Positions 1 through 7,743 of a stretch of 64,000 nucleotides of DNA are shown here, in pieces. Numbering within the stretch: position 1 is the first letter of the stretch; each line of letters starts with the position of its first letter. The stretch covers positions 258,516 to 322,515 of the forward strand of contig NZ_LMNL01000023.1 in NCBI RefSeq assembly GCF_001422985.1. The letters are read 5' to 3'. A program made the position numbers and the translations under genes. A model generated the notes under the pieces. The model was given only the letters and a program-made list of their open reading frames with translations. It ran no database searches and was not told where the DNA came from. This stretch comes from Methylobacterium sp. Leaf117 (GTDB lineage Bacteria; Pseudomonadota; Alphaproteobacteria; Rhizobiales; Beijerinckiaceae).

Positions 1-1796
1 GCCCGAACTACGACGGGCAGGAGGAGGAGCCGGTGGTGCTCCCCGCCGCCTTCCCGAACCTGCTGGCCAATGGCAGCCAAGGCATCGCGGTCGGCATGGC
101 GACCTCGATCCCGCCCCACAACGCCGCCGAGCTGTGCGACGCGGCGCTCTACCTGATCGGTCATCCCGAGGCGACCTCGGCCCAACTCCTCACCTTCGTG
201 AAGGGACCGGACTTCCCCACCGGCGGCATCCTGATCGACAGCGCCGAATCGATCACCGAGGCCTACCGCACCGGGCGCGGCGGTTTTCGCGTGCGCGCCC
301 GCTGGGCCAAGGAGGATCTGGGACGCGGAACCTGGACCATCGTGGTCACGGAGATCCCCTACGGCGTGCAGAAGGCGCGCCTGATCGAGAAGCTCGCCGA
401 GCTGCTGCAGGAGCGCAAGCTGCCGCTGCTGGCCGACGTGCGCGACGAATCGGCCGAGGATGTCCGCATCGTGCTGGAGCCGCGCGCCCGCAACGTCGAT
501 CCGGTGATCCTGATGGAATCGCTGTTCCGGCTCACCGAGCTCGAATCGCGCATCTCGCTCAACATGAACGTGCTGGTGGGCGGGCTCGTCCCCCGCGTCA
601 TCGGCCTGGCCGAGGCGCTGCGCGAGTGGCTCGACCACCGCCGCGTCGTGCTCCAGCGCCGCTCGCGCCATCGTCTCGGTCAGATCGACCGCCGCCTGGA
701 AATCCTCGGCGGCCTGCTCATCGTCTATCTCGACCTCGACGAAGTGATCCGCATCATCCGCGAGGAGGACGAGCCGAAGCCCGCCCTGATGAAACGCTTC
801 GCGCTGACCGAGATCCAGGCCAACGCCATCCTCGACACGCGCTTGCGCTCCCTGCGCAAGCTCGAAGAAATGGAGATGAAGCGCGAACTCGACGCTCTGA
901 CCCTGGAGAAGGAGGGGATCGAGGGGCTGCTCGGCTCCGACAAGCTGCAATGGGCCGACATCACCAAGCAGATCCGCGCGGTGAAGAAGACCTTCGGACC
1001 CGAGACCAAGATCGGCGCCCGGCGCACCACCCTGGAGAACCCGCCGGACACCGCCGGCATCGACTTCACCGCCGCCATGGTGGAGCGCGAACCGATTACC
1101 GTCATCGTCTCGAACAAGGGCTGGATCCGGGCGCTCAAGGGCCACGTCGCCGATCTCTCGGGCGTCGCCTTCAAGGGCGATGACGGCCTGAAGCTGGCCT
1201 TTCCAAGCGAGACCACGGCCAAGATCCTGGTGCTGGCCTCGAACGGCAAGGTGTTCACCCTGGAGGCGGCCAAGCTGCCGGGCGGGCGCGGTTTCGGCGA
1301 TCCGATCCGCCTGATGGTGGATTTCGACGACGGCACCGAGATCGTCGCCGCCATCCCCTACCAACCGGGCGGGAAGGTCCTGGTGGCGGCGACCGACGGG
1401 CGCGGCTTCCTGGCCCCGGCCGATGCGCTCGTGGCCAACACCCGCAAGGGCAAGGGCATCATGGGCCTCGACTCGCCGGCCACCGCCGCCGTGCTGGTGC
1501 CGGCTGCCGGTGACCACATCGCGGTGTGCAGCGCCGACCGCCTGATGCTCGTCTTTCCGCTGAGCGAACTGCCCGAGATGGTGCGCGGCAAGGGCGTACG
1601 CCTGCAGCGCTGCCGCCAGACCGCGCTCACCGACGCTCACATCTTCACCCTGGCGGAGGGCCTGCCCTGGCGCGAGACCGGCGGCGAGGCCCGGCTCGCC
1701 CAGGCGGGTATCCTGGAGAAATGGATGGGGCACCGCTCCGATGCCGGTACCCTGATGACCCGGAGCTTCCCGAAGTTCGAGCGGTTCGGGAAGTAG
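1..1796 (+). CDS. parC: DNA topoisomerase IV subunit A, 5'-truncated by window edge
   Basis: This is the C-terminal part (about 597 residues) of the DNA cleavage/rejoining subunit of topoisomerase IV, which decatenates daughter chromosomes with ParE. The reading frame is open from base 3 and begins inside the conserved type IIA core: DGQEEEPVVLPA, then FPNLLANGSQGIAVGMAT and IPPHN. The catalytic tyrosine and winged helix should lie just upstream of the window. After the tower and coiled-coil region come the beta-pinwheel repeats of the C-terminal domain, for example RGFLAPADALVANTRKGKG. There is no canonical GyrA box (QRRGGKG), which favours ParC over GyrA. A strong hairpin follows the stop codon. 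Confidence 0.93.
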   Translation, partial: PNYDGQEEEPVVLPAAFPNLLANGSQGIAVGMATSIPPHNAAELCDAALYLIGHPEATSAQLLTFVKGPDFPTGGILIDSAESITEAYRTGRGGFRVRARWAKEDLGRGTWTIVVTEIPYGVQKARLIEKLAELLQERKLPLLADVRDESAEDVRIVLEPRARNVDPVILMESLFRLTELESRISLNMNVLVGGLVPRVIGLAEALREWLDHRRVVLQRRSRHRLGQIDRRLEILGGLLIVYLDLDEVIRIIREEDEPKPALMKRFALTEIQANAILDTRLRSLRKLEEMEMKRELDALTLEKEGIEGLLGSDKLQWADITKQIRAVKKTFGPETKIGARRTTLENPPDTAGIDFTAAMVEREPITVIVSNKGWIRALKGHVADLSGVAFKGDDGLKLAFPSETTAKILVLASNGKVFTLEAAKLPGGRGFGDPIRLMVDFDDGTEIVAAIPYQPGGKVLVAATDGRGFLAPADALVANTRKGKGIMGLDSPATAAVLVPAAGDHIAVCSADRLMLVFPLSELPEMVRGKGVRLQRCRQTALTDAHIFTLAEGLPWRETGGEARLAQAGILEKWMGHRSDAGTLMTRSFPKFERFGK

Positions 1797-1802
1797 GAAA
1801 AC

Positions 1803-1835
1803 ATCCAGCGCGCGCATCACACGCGCGCGCTGGAT
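1803..1835. terminator. Hairpin terminator after parC
   Basis: A perfect 13-bp inverted repeat (ATCCAGCGCGCGC, 7-nt loop, GCGCGCGCTGGAT) starts 6 bases after the parC stop codon. It lacks a T-run, as is common in very GC-rich genomes, so intrinsic termination is inferred from position and stem strength. Confidence 0.7.
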
Positions 1836-1894
1836 CCCTCACGGGAGGAGGGCAGGATCAGCTACGCGATTCCACGCGACGAAAGACGATCCCG

Positions 1895-2131
1895 ATGGGC
1901 GAGGGTCCAACACCGTTGACGCCTGACCTCGAGGAGCGGATCGGACGCATCCGGCGCGCACGCGAGGAAAGCAAAAAATTCGTCGCCGAGCCAAAAAAGC
2001 TGACGGCCGAGGCCATGACGCGCGAGTGGGACAGGATGCTCGCACCCTGGCGGATTGCCCTGTCCAGGATGGCGGTCGGTCCGGCCCTGTTCGGGGTGGG
2101 CACCGCCTTCATCAAGTTCATCGGTGCGTGA
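1895..2131 (+). CDS. Small hypothetical protein with C-terminal membrane segment
   Basis: A 78-residue protein of no recognised family. The first two thirds are highly charged (DLEERIGRIRRAREESKKF), predicted helical. The C-terminal 22 residues are hydrophobic (ALSRMAVGPALFGVGTAFIKF) and could form one membrane helix, suggesting a tail-anchored protein. The chosen ATG is the first one giving this charged-helix/membrane layout. The gene lies between the parC hairpin and a second hairpin that separates it from convergent infA, so it is probably its own transcription unit. Its reality rests on layout and the bounding terminators only. Confidence 0.5.
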   Translation: MGEGPTPLTPDLEERIGRIRRAREESKKFVAEPKKLTAEAMTREWDRMLAPWRIALSRMAVGPALFGVGTAFIKFIGA

Positions 2132-2195
2132 AGCGGGCGAGGCGCACGCTCTCGACACCGCCTCGGAGCCCCTGGACGCATACGCGTTCGTCGAT

Positions 2196-2223
2196 CGATG
2201 CCTCTCGAAACGGAGAGGCATCG
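2196..2223. terminator. Bidirectional hairpin between small ORF and infA
   Basis: An 11-bp perfect inverted repeat (CGATGCCTCTC ... GAGAGGCATCG) with a 6-nt loop lies between two convergent genes, a position expected for a shared terminator. No T-run is present. Confidence 0.65.
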
Positions 2224-2236
2224 CGGATGCGTCGGA

Positions 2237-2509
2237 TCAGCGGCGGCGGAACTGGCCGCGCATCGGCGGACGGGGGCCGGAGGAGCGCTCGTCCTTGTGC
2301 CGGAACACGAGACGGCCCTTTTCCAGGTCGTAGGGCGACATCTCGACGGTGACGCGGTCGCCGGCCAGAGTCTTGATGCGGTTCTTCTTCATCTTGCCGG
2401 CCGTATAGGCCACGATCTCGTGCCCCTGGTCGAGCTGCACGCGATAGCGCGCGTCCGGCAGGATCTCGATCACGAGACCGTCGAACTGCATCAACTCTTC
2501 TTTCGCCAT
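2237..2509 (-). CDS. infA: Translation initiation factor IF-1 (extended form)
   Basis: IF-1 binds the 30S A-site during initiation. The protein has the single S1-like OB fold: [61 protein letters not shown]. At 90 residues it exceeds the usual 72; the extra 18-20 residues form a basic, Gly/Pro/Arg-rich tail ending RGQFRRR. The OB core is also rather divergent (LMQFDG where many have IEFEG), so this may be a paralogue rather than the only IF-1 of the organism. It is a lone gene transcribed toward a bidirectional hairpin. Confidence 0.92.
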   Translation of the reverse strand: MAKEELMQFDGLVIEILPDARYRVQLDQGHEIVAYTAGKMKKNRIKTLAGDRVTVEMSPYDLEKGRLVFRHKDERSSGPRPPMRGQFRRR

Positions 2510-2840
2510 CCACACTCTCCAGCCGGACGGCCTGAAAAGGGGCGACCCGGGACACAAAACGAAGCCGTTCGGCAAAACGCGGCGGGCGGCGGGTCCGATC
2601 CCATCGGATGCGCAACACCGGCGAGCGTTGCCCCGACATAATGTCCGGACCGCTCCGAAGCAAGCTTTTCCCGAGGCGAGGGCCGACGAAAGCGGCATGC
2701 TGTGGTCGAAGGTTCGGCACGACGGGGAGATGTCGCGCCGGAATCGGGGCTGGGGAGGCGGGGCGGATGGCCGGCCGGATGAATCCTTCAGGGTGGCTTG
2801 ACGGCGGATCGCGCCGGCACCGGTCCACGGACGCGACGTC
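2510..2840. other. Intergenic region upstream of infA
   Basis: 331 bases between the infA start and the 3' end of the binding-protein gene. It should hold the infA promoter on the minus strand. I see no supported gene. A short dyad GACATAATGTC at about 2634-2644 is the only small symmetric element noted. Confidence 0.4.
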
Positions 2841-3992
2841 TCACGGCGTGACGGTGTTGCCGGCGTAGTCGATCCGGCCGTCGGGCGTCCGCTTCCAGAC
2901 CTGCAGCAGGGTGGTCGGCCGGCGCGGATCGGCCTTGAGGTCGCCCTTGGCGTCGTAGGCGAGGTCGCCGAGGATCGTGCGGATGGGGCGGCCCTGGTGC
3001 AGGAACGCGGCAACCGCCTGTCCGTCGGCGGAGCCGGCGCCCTCGACGCCCTGGCGCAGAACCTCGACGGCGGCGTAGGCCTGGGCCGCAACGGCATTCG
3101 CCTCGGCCGTCCGCGGTGCCTTGGCTCCCTTCGGCTCGGGCAGGCGGCGCGGCTCGGGTGCCAGGGTCATCACCGTGCCCTCGGCGGCCAGCCCGGCGCC
3201 CTGCGGAAAGGCCGGATCGAGGAGCCCGTCACTTCCGACGAGGGGCGCGCTCACCCCGGCGTCGCGCAAAGCCCGCAGGAGCACGGCCGCGTCCGGCGCG
3301 AGCCCGCCGAAATACACCACCTCCACCCGCGCCCGCTTGAGGCGGGCGACCAGGGTGGAGACGTCGCGCTCGCCCCGGTTCAGGGTTTCGAAGGCCACCT
3401 CCGGCTGTCCGGCCGCCTTCAAGGCCCGACTGACGATCTCCGCGAGGCCGCGTCCGAACAGGCTCTTGTCGTGGACGATGCCGATGCGCTGCCCGGAATG
3501 GTGGCCGACCAGATAGGCCCCGGCGACGGTGCCCTGCTCGGACTCGTTCGGCACCGTGCGGAAGACGTTCCACAGACCCTTGCCGGTCAGTCCTGGATCG
3601 GTGGTCCCGGGCGTCACCGCGACGATGCCCGCCTCGGCGTAGGCCGGCATGGCGAGACCGGCGGCTCCGGCACCGAAAGGGCCCACCACGAGGCCGACCC
3701 GGTCGGTCGCGAATCGCCGGGCCACCGCCAGGGCCTGCTTGCCCTCGCCCGCATCGTCCGCGACCACCAGGACGAGGCGCTGGCCGTTGACGCCTCCGGC
3801 CTTGTTGAGATCGGCAACCGCCTGCTCGGCCCCGAGCCGCACCCCCTGGCCGAAGGCCGCATCCGGGCCGGACAGGGGAGCCGACACGCCGATCCGCACC
3901 TGGGCCTCGGCGCGCCCGGCCATTGTCACAGACCAGGCCGCGAGCCCGAAGGCGAACGCTCGCGAAATGACCTGGGCGCGCGGGCTGAGCAT
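2841..3992 (-). CDS. ABC transporter substrate-binding protein, branched-chain amino acid type
   Basis: A periplasmic type-1 solute-binding protein of the LivJ/LivK (Peripla_BP_6) family. With the ATG at 3992 it has 383 residues and a signal peptide ([19 protein letters not shown], cleavage about residue 30), then the mature start [20 protein letters not shown], typical of the family. Two Rossmann-like lobes follow, with [20 protein letters not shown] and a late [12 protein letters not shown] strand. A GTG at 4028 would add 12 residues but spoil the signal peptide. No permease or ATPase genes are adjacent, so the ligand is unknown; such orphans may bind amino acids, amides or aromatic acids. 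Confidence 0.85.
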   Translation of the reverse strand: MLSPRAQVISRAFAFGLAAWSVTMAGRAEAQVRIGVSAPLSGPDAAFGQGVRLGAEQAVADLNKAGGVNGQRLVLVVADDAGEGKQALAVARRFATDRVGLVVGPFGAGAAGLAMPAYAEAGIVAVTPGTTDPGLTGKGLWNVFRTVPNESEQGTVAGAYLVGHHSGQRIGIVHDKSLFGRGLAEIVSRALKAAGQPEVAFETLNRGERDVSTLVARLKRARVEVVYFGGLAPDAAVLLRALRDAGVSAPLVGSDGLLDPAFPQGAGLAAEGTVMTLAPEPRRLPEPKGAKAPRTAEANAVAAQAYAAVEVLRQGVEGAGSADGQAVAAFLHQGRPIRTILGDLAYDAKGDLKADPRRPTTLLQVWKRTPDGRIDYAGNTVTP

Positions 3993-4176
3993 CGGGAGGG
4001 CAGGTCCGTGACGGTGAGAATCCGGCACTCAGGATAGGGCCGGCGGGTCGGTGCGGGAAGTCACGCCCTGGCGCGATCGTTCGCGAGGCCGCATTGTCCC
4101 CGCCGCGCGGGCGCTTAATTCGTGGGTCAGGGGTCCCGTTGCCGGGTCCAATCGCGCGCCGGAGTTCGTCAGGACC

Positions 4177-4542
4177 ATGCTCTCCACCGAGACCGACCGC
4201 CTCAACGATATCGCCCTCAACGATATCTTCCTCAACGATATCCTGGGCGCCGCCGAAGCCTGGCGGCGCGAGGGCCGCGCCGTGGCGCTCGCCACCGTCA
4301 TCGAGACCTGGGGGTCGGCGCCGCGCCCGGTGGGCAGCCATCTCGTGGTCGATGGCGAGGGCAACTTCCTAGGATCGGTTTCCGGCGGCTGCGTCGAGGG
4401 GGCGGTGATCACCGAAGGTCTTGAGGCGATTGCCGACGGGCGGGCGCGGGTGATCGAATTCGGCGTTGCCGACGAGACCGCCTGGCGGGTCGGCTTGTCC
4501 TGCGGCGGGCGCATCCGCGTCTTCGTCGAGCCCGTGGCCTGA
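4177..4542 (+). CDS. XdhC/CoxI family protein, N-terminal domain only
   Basis: A 121-residue protein equal to the N-terminal XdhC_CoxI domain, which helps insert sulfurated molybdenum cofactor into xanthine-dehydrogenase- or CO-dehydrogenase-type enzymes. Signature stretches are ALATVIETWGSAPRPVGSHL and GSVSGGCVEGAVI, with a final SCGGRIRVFVEP. The C-terminal Rossmann domain is encoded by the next gene, so the usual single protein is split. The ATG at 4177 is chosen because the domain begins soon after it. Residues 9-23 contain a threefold LNDI repeat produced by a 15-bp tandem repeat. It is first of a four-gene operon. Confidence 0.85.
   Translation: MLSTETDRLNDIALNDIFLNDILGAAEAWRREGRAVALATVIETWGSAPRPVGSHLVVDGEGNFLGSVSGGCVEGAVITEGLEAIADGRARVIEFGVADETAWRVGLSCGGRIRVFVEPVA
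4201..4245 (+). repeat. Three tandem 15-bp units inside the XdhC N-domain gene
   Basis: CTCAACGATATC is repeated three times at 15-bp spacing (4201, 4216, 4231), each followed by a different codon (GCC, TTC, CTG). It encodes LNDIA-LNDIF-LNDIL before the conserved domain begins. Confidence 0.95.
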
Positions 4543-4551
4543 GGCGCGGCC

Positions 4552-5253
4552 ATGCAGCTCGAAACCCTCGCGATTCTCAATGCCGAACGGGCCGCCCGCC
4601 GCGCCGCCATCCTGGTGACCGACCTCGACGGCGGCGCCCAGCGCGTGGTGCGGGAGGCCGAGATCGCCGGCGACCCGCTCGCAGACTTGCTCGCCCGGCA
4701 TCTCGCCTCCGGCAAGAGCGGCCTCGCGGAGGCCGAGGGGCGCCGCGTCTTCCTCACCGTGCAGGCCCCGCCGGTGCGGCTGGTGGTGATCGGCGCGGTG
4801 CATATCAGCCAGGCCCTGGTCCCGATGGCCCAGGCCCTCGACCTCGCGGTGACGGTCATCGATCCGCGCACCGCCTTCGCGACCCCGGAGCGCTTTCCCA
4901 GCGTCGACCTCGTGGCGCAATGGCCGGACGATGCCTTCGCGGGGCCGGTTCCACCCCTCGATCGCTACTGCGCGGTGGCGGCCCTGACCCACGATCCGAA
5001 AATCGACGATCCGGCGCTGGTCGCGGCCCTGCGGGCGCATTGCTTCTACGTCGGCGCCCTCGGCTCGCGCAAAACCCACGCGGCCCGCGTCACCCGCCTG
5101 ACCGAGGCCGGGTTCTCGGAAGCCGAGATCGGCCGGATCGCGGCGCCGATCGGGCTCAACATCGGCGCCGTCAGCCCGGCCGAAATCGCGGTGTCCATCC
5201 TGGCCCAGATCATTGCCGCGCTGCGGGCACCGCGCCTCGGGGACGCCCCGTGA
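4552..5253 (+). CDS. XdhC family protein, C-terminal Rossmann domain
   Basis: A 233-residue XdhC_C-type protein. Residues about 76-95 (RLVVIGAVHISQALVPMAQA) form the Rossmann beta-alpha-beta unit, followed by VTVIDPRTAFATPERFP and the signature FYVGALGSRKTHAAR near residue 165, then IGLNIGAVSPAEIAVSILAQI. In the family this domain works with the N-terminal domain made by the preceding gene, 9 bases upstream. Its stop overlaps the GTG start of the next gene (GTGA), implying translational coupling. The target molybdoenzyme is not in the window. Confidence 0.87.
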   Translation: MQLETLAILNAERAARRAAILVTDLDGGAQRVVREAEIAGDPLADLLARHLASGKSGLAEAEGRRVFLTVQAPPVRLVVIGAVHISQALVPMAQALDLAVTVIDPRTAFATPERFPSVDLVAQWPDDAFAGPVPPLDRYCAVAALTHDPKIDDPALVAALRAHCFYVGALGSRKTHAARVTRLTEAGFSEAEIGRIAAPIGLNIGAVSPAEIAVSILAQIIAALRAPRLGDAP

Positions 5254-6275
5254 AGTTCGGCGCCGTTCCTACCCGGGAGGCCGCCGGGCTGATCGCCGCC
5301 CACACGGTGCGGGCGCACGACGTCACCCTCCGGAAGGGCCGGGTGATTCCCGCGGAGGATGCGGCGCGTCTCGACGCGGCGGGGTTGTCGGAGCTCGTCG
5401 CCGTCACCCTGGAACCCGGCGACGTGGCCGAGGATGCGGCGGCCGAGCGCCTCGCGACGCATCTCGCCGGCCCGCATCTCGACCGCGCGCCGCCCTTCAC
5501 CGGGCGCTGCAACCTGCACGCGGCGAGCGCCGGATTGCTGCGCATCGATCGGGCTGCCATCGACGCCGTCAACGGAGTCGACGAGGCGATCACGGTGGCG
5601 ACCCTGGCTCCCCACAAGCCGGTGGTGGCCGGCGAGATGGTCGCCACGGTCAAGATCATTCCGTACGCGGTCTCGGGCGAGGCTCTCGCGCGGGCCTGCC
5701 GGGCCGCGCCCGGAGGTGCCCTGGGGGTCACGCCCTATCGCCTGCGCCGGGTCGCCGTGGTCTCGACGCTGCTGCCGGGGCTCAAGCCCACGACCATCGA
5801 CAAGACGCTGGACAATCTGCGCCACCGGCTCGCCCCGACGGGGGCGGATCTCGTCGCCGAGGCCCGCGTCTCGCATCGCCGCGAAGCGGTGGCGGACGCG
5901 ATCCGGGCGGCGGTGGCGGAGGATCGGGCCGAACTCGTCGTGGTGTTCGGCGCCTCCGCCATCGCCGACCGGCGCGACGTCATTCCCGCCGGGATCGAGG
6001 CGGCGGGCGGGCGGGTCGAGCATCTCGGGATGCCGGTCGACCCGGGCAACCTCCTGTTGGTCGGGGCGGTGGCCGAGGTGCCGGTGATCGGCGCACCGGG
6101 CTGTGCCCGCTCGCCCAAGGAGAACGGCTTCGACTGGGTGCTGCACCGGCTGCTGGCCGGCCTCGCGGTGACCCGCGCGGATATCGTCGGCCTCGGCGTC
6201 GGCGGGCTCCTCATGGAGATCGTGTCCCGGCCCCAGCCCCGCTCCGGCGGCAGCCCGGCCGAGGACGATGCCTGA
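5250..6275 (+). CDS. Molybdopterin-binding protein (MoCF-biosynthesis domain)
   Basis: A 341-residue protein of the molybdopterin-binding family found in XdhC operons. A GTG start overlapping the upstream stop is used; the N-terminus MKFGAVPTREAAGLIAAHTV resembles MoeA-like homologues. The second half carries the MoCF fold: VVSTLLPGLKPTTIDKTLDN, ELVVVFGASAIADRRDVIPAG, then MPVDPGNLLLVG and GAPGCARSPKENGFDWVL. It probably handles or modifies Moco before insertion into a dehydrogenase; the exact reaction is not established for this subgroup. The 3' end overlaps the next gene by 8 bases. Confidence 0.82.
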   Translation: MKFGAVPTREAAGLIAAHTVRAHDVTLRKGRVIPAEDAARLDAAGLSELVAVTLEPGDVAEDAAAERLATHLAGPHLDRAPPFTGRCNLHAASAGLLRIDRAAIDAVNGVDEAITVATLAPHKPVVAGEMVATVKIIPYAVSGEALARACRAAPGGALGVTPYRLRRVAVVSTLLPGLKPTTIDKTLDNLRHRLAPTGADLVAEARVSHRREAVADAIRAAVAEDRAELVVVFGASAIADRRDVIPAGIEAAGGRVEHLGMPVDPGNLLLVGAVAEVPVIGAPGCARSPKENGFDWVLHRLLAGLAVTRADIVGLGVGGLLMEIVSRPQPRSGGSPAEDDA

Positions 6276-6855
6276 CCTCGGCCTCATCCTCCTCGCCGCC
6301 GGGCGCGGGACCCGCTTCGGGACGGAGCCGAAGCTGCTGCAGGCCCTCGGGGGGCAGCCCCTCGTGCGCCATGTGGCCGAGGCTGCCCTCGGCTCGGGGC
6401 TCGGCCCGGTGGTTGCGGTGCTCGGCGCCCATGCCGACCGGGTCGGCGCCGCCCTCGATGGGCTCGATCTCGTCCCGGTCATGAACCCGGACTACGCGCA
6501 GGGCCTTTCGACCTCGCTCCAGGCCGGCCTCGCCGCGTTCCCGGCCGAGGTCGCGGCGGTCCTGGTGCTTCTCGGGGACATGCCGCGCGTCACGCCCCAA
6601 CACCTGACGCGTCTCGCCGAGGCGTTTCGCGAAGCGGACCCGGCGCCCTCCGCCGTGGTGCCGGTCCATGGCGGACAGCGGGGCAACCCGGTCCTGCTCA
6701 ACCGCTCTCGGCTCGGTCCCGCCCTCGCGACCCTCACGGGCGACCAGGGCGCCGGGCGCCTGCTGGCCGGACGCACCGACGTGCTGGAGATCGCGATGGA
6801 TGTCGGCGTGACCCAGGACGTCGACACCCCCGCCGGCCTCGACGCGCTTCGCTAG
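6268..6855 (+). CDS. MobA/MocA-like NTP transferase (molybdenum cofactor)
   Basis: A 195-residue nucleotidyltransferase of the MobA-like family. The nucleotide-binding loop LAAGRGTRFG lies at residues 8-18, followed by Lys in EPKLLQALGG, then LLGDMPRVTP (metal-binding DMP) and GQRGNPVLLNRS. These are diagnostic of MocA-type CTP:molybdopterin cytidylyltransferases, which make MCD for CO-dehydrogenase-like enzymes; a GTP-specific role cannot be excluded. It is the last gene of the XdhC operon and overlaps its predecessor, supporting joint function. Confidence 0.82.
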   Translation: MPDLGLILLAAGRGTRFGTEPKLLQALGGQPLVRHVAEAALGSGLGPVVAVLGAHADRVGAALDGLDLVPVMNPDYAQGLSTSLQAGLAAFPAEVAAVLVLLGDMPRVTPQHLTRLAEAFREADPAPSAVVPVHGGQRGNPVLLNRSRLGPALATLTGDQGAGRLLAGRTDVLEIAMDVGVTQDVDTPAGLDALR

Positions 6856-6857
6856 AA

Positions 6858-6914
6858 GTGTGTCAGGGACAAGCGGAAGCCGGTCATCCCGACACGACAA
6901 ACGAAAACGAAAGA
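6858..6914. repeat. Intergenic repeat, copy 1
   Basis: This stretch closely matches 14671-14722: both read TGTCAGGGA..., then ...AGCCGGT/AGGCCGGT, then TCCCGACACGACAAACGAAA. The ends pair imperfectly (TGTCAGGGA with TCCCGACA). Each copy sits between the 3' ends of two convergent genes. Copy 1 has an extra AACGAA near its right end. Confidence 0.8.
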
Positions 6915-6923
6915 CTCTCGGAT

Positions 6924-7136
6924 TCAGCTTTGGGCTTCCCCCGCGCGGGCGCCGCGCTTGGCCTCCGCCCGGCACCGGTCGGAGCAGTAGCGGACCTCGT
7001 CCCAGACGCGCTCCCACTTCTTGCGCCACGCGAACGGCTTGCCGCACTGGACGCAGATCTTGGTGGGCAGGTCGGCTTTCTTGCGCATGCGCGCCATGAG
7101 GATCAGGTCCATTCTTCGCGCCGCAACCGGCTTCAT
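6924..7136 (-). CDS. DUF2256 family zinc-ribbon-like protein
   Basis: A 70-residue protein with the DUF2256 signature: [20 protein letters not shown], then [17 protein letters not shown]. Cysteines at 28, 31, 51 and 55 form a CxxC...CxxxC set likely to bind zinc. The conserved domain begins at KKADLP, so a shorter start at 7097 (MARMRKK) is also possible. The function of the family is unknown. From memory, it is often found near photolyase/cryptochrome genes, and such a gene lies 1.7 kb away here. Confidence 0.82.
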   Translation of the reverse strand: MKPVAARRMDLILMARMRKKADLPTKICVQCGKPFAWRKKWERVWDEVRYCSDRCRAEAKRGARAGEAQS

Positions 7137-7180
7137 CGTGATATCGTCGGGTGCAGCGCATCGATCGAAAAGGGGGCTTG

Positions 7181-7441
7181 ATGGCCACCATGACCGTTTC
7201 CCTTCCCGATCCGATCACGGATTGGGTTGACGCTCAGGTCCGGACCGGCGCCTACGCCAGTTCAAGCGCCTATCTTGCCGATCTGATCCGGCGTGATCGG
7301 GAGCGGCGCGGAATGGCCATGACGATGGATGATCTCCGCCAGAGCGTCGCCGAGGCTCGGGCCAGCGGCTCCAGTCCGCGTGACGTCGACGCGATCTTCG
7401 CGCAGGCACAGGATCTGGCGCGCGGATCGAGGCGTGGGTGA
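7181..7441 (+). CDS. parD: Type II antitoxin, ParD/CopG family
   Basis: An 86-residue ribbon-helix-helix antitoxin. The N-terminus [20 protein letters not shown] gives the DNA-binding strand, followed by [18 protein letters not shown], the ParD signature. The C-terminus ([15 protein letters not shown]) is the toxin-binding part. An AGGGGG Shine-Dalgarno lies 4 bases before the ATG. The stop overlaps the GTG start of the ParE frame, the normal arrangement of a parDE pair. The antitoxin is intact while its toxin is frameshifted. Confidence 0.87.
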   Translation: MATMTVSLPDPITDWVDAQVRTGAYASSSAYLADLIRRDRERRGMAMTMDDLRQSVAEARASGSSPRDVDAIFAQAQDLARGSRRG

Positions 7442-7725
7442 GTATCGCCTGACGCAAAGGGCAGATGACGATCTTCTCGACCTCTTCGTCTTCGGGCTTC
7501 AAAATTTCGGGGACGTTCAGGCCCAGCGCTATCGAACAGGCCTTGATCGCTGCTTTCGCCTCCTCGCCGACAATCCAGGCCTTGGGACGTCCCGCCCATC
7601 GGCTCGCGGAAGGCGTACGGCGACATGAGTTCGAGAGCCATGTCATCCTCTATGAGGAAATCCCGGACGGTGTGCTGATCCTTGCACTGGTCCATGGGCG
7701 GAGCGTGCGCGGCCTTGCGCTCTGA
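7434..7725 (+). pseudogene. parE: ParE-family toxin, broken by a +1 frameshift
   Basis: From GTG 7434 the frame reads [20 protein letters not shown] ... RCFRLLADNPGLG and then loses similarity. The +1 frame continues RPAHRLAEGVRRHEFESHVI LYEE...LALVHGRSVRGLAL to the stop at 7725. Joined, the two parts make a full ParE toxin of about 96 residues, with the family junction NPGLGRPAHRL. Removing one G of the GGG at 7584-7586 restores a single frame. Either the toxin is inactivated or the base is a sequencing error. The antitoxin would then be a solo regulator. Confidence 0.8.
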
Positions 7726-7743
7726 AGAGCCGGTGTCGCATGC

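Noticed and set aside
2634..2644. Short palindrome GACATAATGTC upstream of infA
   Set aside because: Too short and single; no associated regulator or second copy.
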